DNA from: Candidatus Colimorpha enterica
GTDB lineage: Bacteria > Bacillota > Clostridia > Oscillospirales > CAG-272
Assembly: GCA_018065475.1 (NCBI GenBank)
Contig: JAGHTD010000024.1
Location: forward strand, 1-6,835
Direction of reading: 5' to 3'
DNA: 6,835 nucleotides
The stretch's first letter is position 1; the number at the start of each line of letters is the position of its first letter. The notes below the pieces were generated by a model. The model saw only the letters and a program-made list of their open reading frames with translations. It made no database searches and was not told where the DNA came from. Positions 5,851 through 6,835 of the stretch are shown piece after piece. Position numbers and translations under genes: made by a program.

Positions 5851-6835
5851 TGATCTCCCGTCTCCATATAGAGAACATCGCGGTCATCAAAAGCTGCGAT
5901 ATAGAATTCTCTCCCGGCTTCAACGTGCTGACGGGTGAGACCGGCGCGGGCAAGAGCGTGCTCATCGGCTCGCTCGGGCTCATCACGGGAAGAAAGCCGA
6001 AAAAGGACCTCATCCGCTTCGGAGAGACGAAGGCGGGCGTCAGCGCCGAGTTTTTCGGCGTCGATCCTCCCCTCCCCGAGGGCGTACCTGTCGACGAGGA
6101 CGGGAACCTCATAGTCTCCCGCTCCTTCGACCAGGACGGAAAGGTCAGATCGCTGATAAACGGCAAGGCGCTCCCGTCCGCACAGTTCAGAGCGTCCGCG
6201 GAGGAGCTCATCTCCATTCACGGGCAGAACGACAGCTTGGGGCTTCTCACACCCTCCACCCACCTCGACTACCTCGATTCGTACGGAAAGAGCGTCGGTG
6301 TCAGAGGGGAATACGAGGAGATTTACGCCTCCCTGTCGTCGCTGAAAAGGCAGATAGAGGAGCTGACGCGCGACTCGAAGGAGAAGGCGCGGCTGGCGGA
6401 CCTTTACAAGCTCCAGCTTGACGAGATCGACTCGGCAAAGCTGAAAGCGGGCGAAGAGGAGGAGCTCATCTCCCGCCTCGAAAAGCTGAAGGACAGCGAG
6501 AAGATCGTCAAACACGCCGGTTTCGTCGTCAAAACGCTTTACCGTTCCGAGAAGGGCGTCCCCGCCGCGGAGCTGATAGGACGTGCCGCATCGTCCGTCG
6601 AGGCGATAAAGGACTACTTCCCCGACGCGGACAAGTATCTGAACGAGCTTGCGGAGATCGGCTTCAAGCTTGAGGAGATCGCCCTCACCGCCGACGACCT
6701 CGCCCATACGGGCGGAGACGACCCCGAGGCGGAGATGGACAGGATCCAGTCCCGTCTTGACAAAATATCGAAGCTTGAAAAGAAATACGGCGACAGCGTG
6801 GAGGAGATACTTGCCTACCGCGCCGAGACCGCAAA
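5850..6835 (+). CDS. recN: DNA repair protein RecN (5' portion, cut by window edge)
   Basis: RecN is an SMC-like ATPase that gathers at DNA double-strand breaks and promotes RecA-dependent repair. The frame is open from ATG 5850 to the right edge, giving 328 residues of a family usually around 550-570, so the Walker B half is outside. The N-terminal globular part starts MISRLHIENIAVI and carries the Walker A GETGAGKS at 29-36, an IRFGE element at 55-59 and the HGQND equivalent of the family's HGQHE motif at 124-128, followed by a YLDSYG stretch. From about residue 150 the sequence turns into charged coiled coil, with the family's LDEIDSAKLKAGEEEEL pattern near 190-206. The missing second His (ND for HE) is a mild deviation. 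The start overlaps the argR stop by one base. The truncation is due to the window, not a mutation. Confidence 0.95.
   Translation, partial: MISRLHIENIAVIKSCDIEFSPGFNVLTGETGAGKSVLIGSLGLITGRKPKKDLIRFGETKAGVSAEFFGVDPPLPEGVPVDEDGNLIVSRSFDQDGKVRSLINGKALPSAQFRASAEELISIHGQNDSLGLLTPSTHLDYLDSYGKSVGVRGEYEEIYASLSSLKRQIEELTRDSKEKARLADLYKLQLDEIDSAKLKAGEEEELISRLEKLKDSEKIVKHAGFVVKTLYRSEKGVPAAELIGRAASSVEAIKDYFPDADKYLNELAEIGFKLEEIALTADDLAHTGGDDPEAEMDRIQSRLDKISKLEKKYGDSVEEILAYRAETA

Noticed and set aside
5685..6707. A 340-codon open frame on the minus strand opposite argR and recN
   Set aside because: It lies wholly opposite two strongly supported genes. Its translation is rich in Val, Leu, Arg and Asp in the way expected of the complement of GC-rich coding DNA, and no family motif is visible.
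1..6835. Search for a defence system, mobile element, CRISPR array or RNA gene
   Set aside because: The window is almost fully occupied by recognisable housekeeping genes, with no gap over 60 bases and no direct or inverted repeat pattern of the required kind.

Overview
This window is a densely packed stretch of housekeeping genes, all on the + strand, with almost no non-coding DNA. The gene order is nusB, a tsaD/Kae1-like paralogue, xseA, xseB, ispA, tlyA, nadK, argR and recN, and recN runs off the right edge. This order, especially xseA-xseB-ispA and tlyA-nadK-argR-recN, is the conserved core of a well-known Bacillota (Firmicutes) cluster. High GC (about 60% by eye), an M22-type paralogue between nusB and xseA, and good Shine-Dalgarno sites suggest a GC-rich member of the Clostridia, perhaps an Oscillospirales/Ruminococcaceae-like gut or rumen lineage. 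The taxonomic placement is inference from gene order and composition.

Layout. Positions 1-57 hold a short AT-rich leader with a perfect TATAAT and two candidate start codons for nusB. Positions 58-2965 carry nusB (transcription antitermination), the TsaD-like protein (probable ASKHA-fold ATPase of unknown substrate) and the two subunits of exonuclease VII. Positions 2934-5372 carry polyprenyl diphosphate synthase (ispA), the S4-domain rRNA methyltransferase TlyA and NAD kinase. After the only intergenic gap (19 bases), argR and recN complete the cluster. Other junctions overlap by 1 to 32 bases, so the set is probably one transcript with translational coupling at several junctions.

The genes do not form one pathway. 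They supply rRNA transcription/modification (nusB, tlyA), DNA repair (xseA, xseB, recN), isoprenoid chain elongation (ispA), NADP supply (nadK) and arginine-responsive regulation (argR). dxs, which in many Clostridia lies between ispA and tlyA, is absent.

I see no mobile element, CRISPR array, RNA gene, riboswitch, terminator or new multi-gene system. The points most worth a second look are the diverged TsaD-like paralogue, which lacks the acidic N-terminal motif of true TsaD, and an apparent shortening of the loop after the second aspartate motif in IspA.
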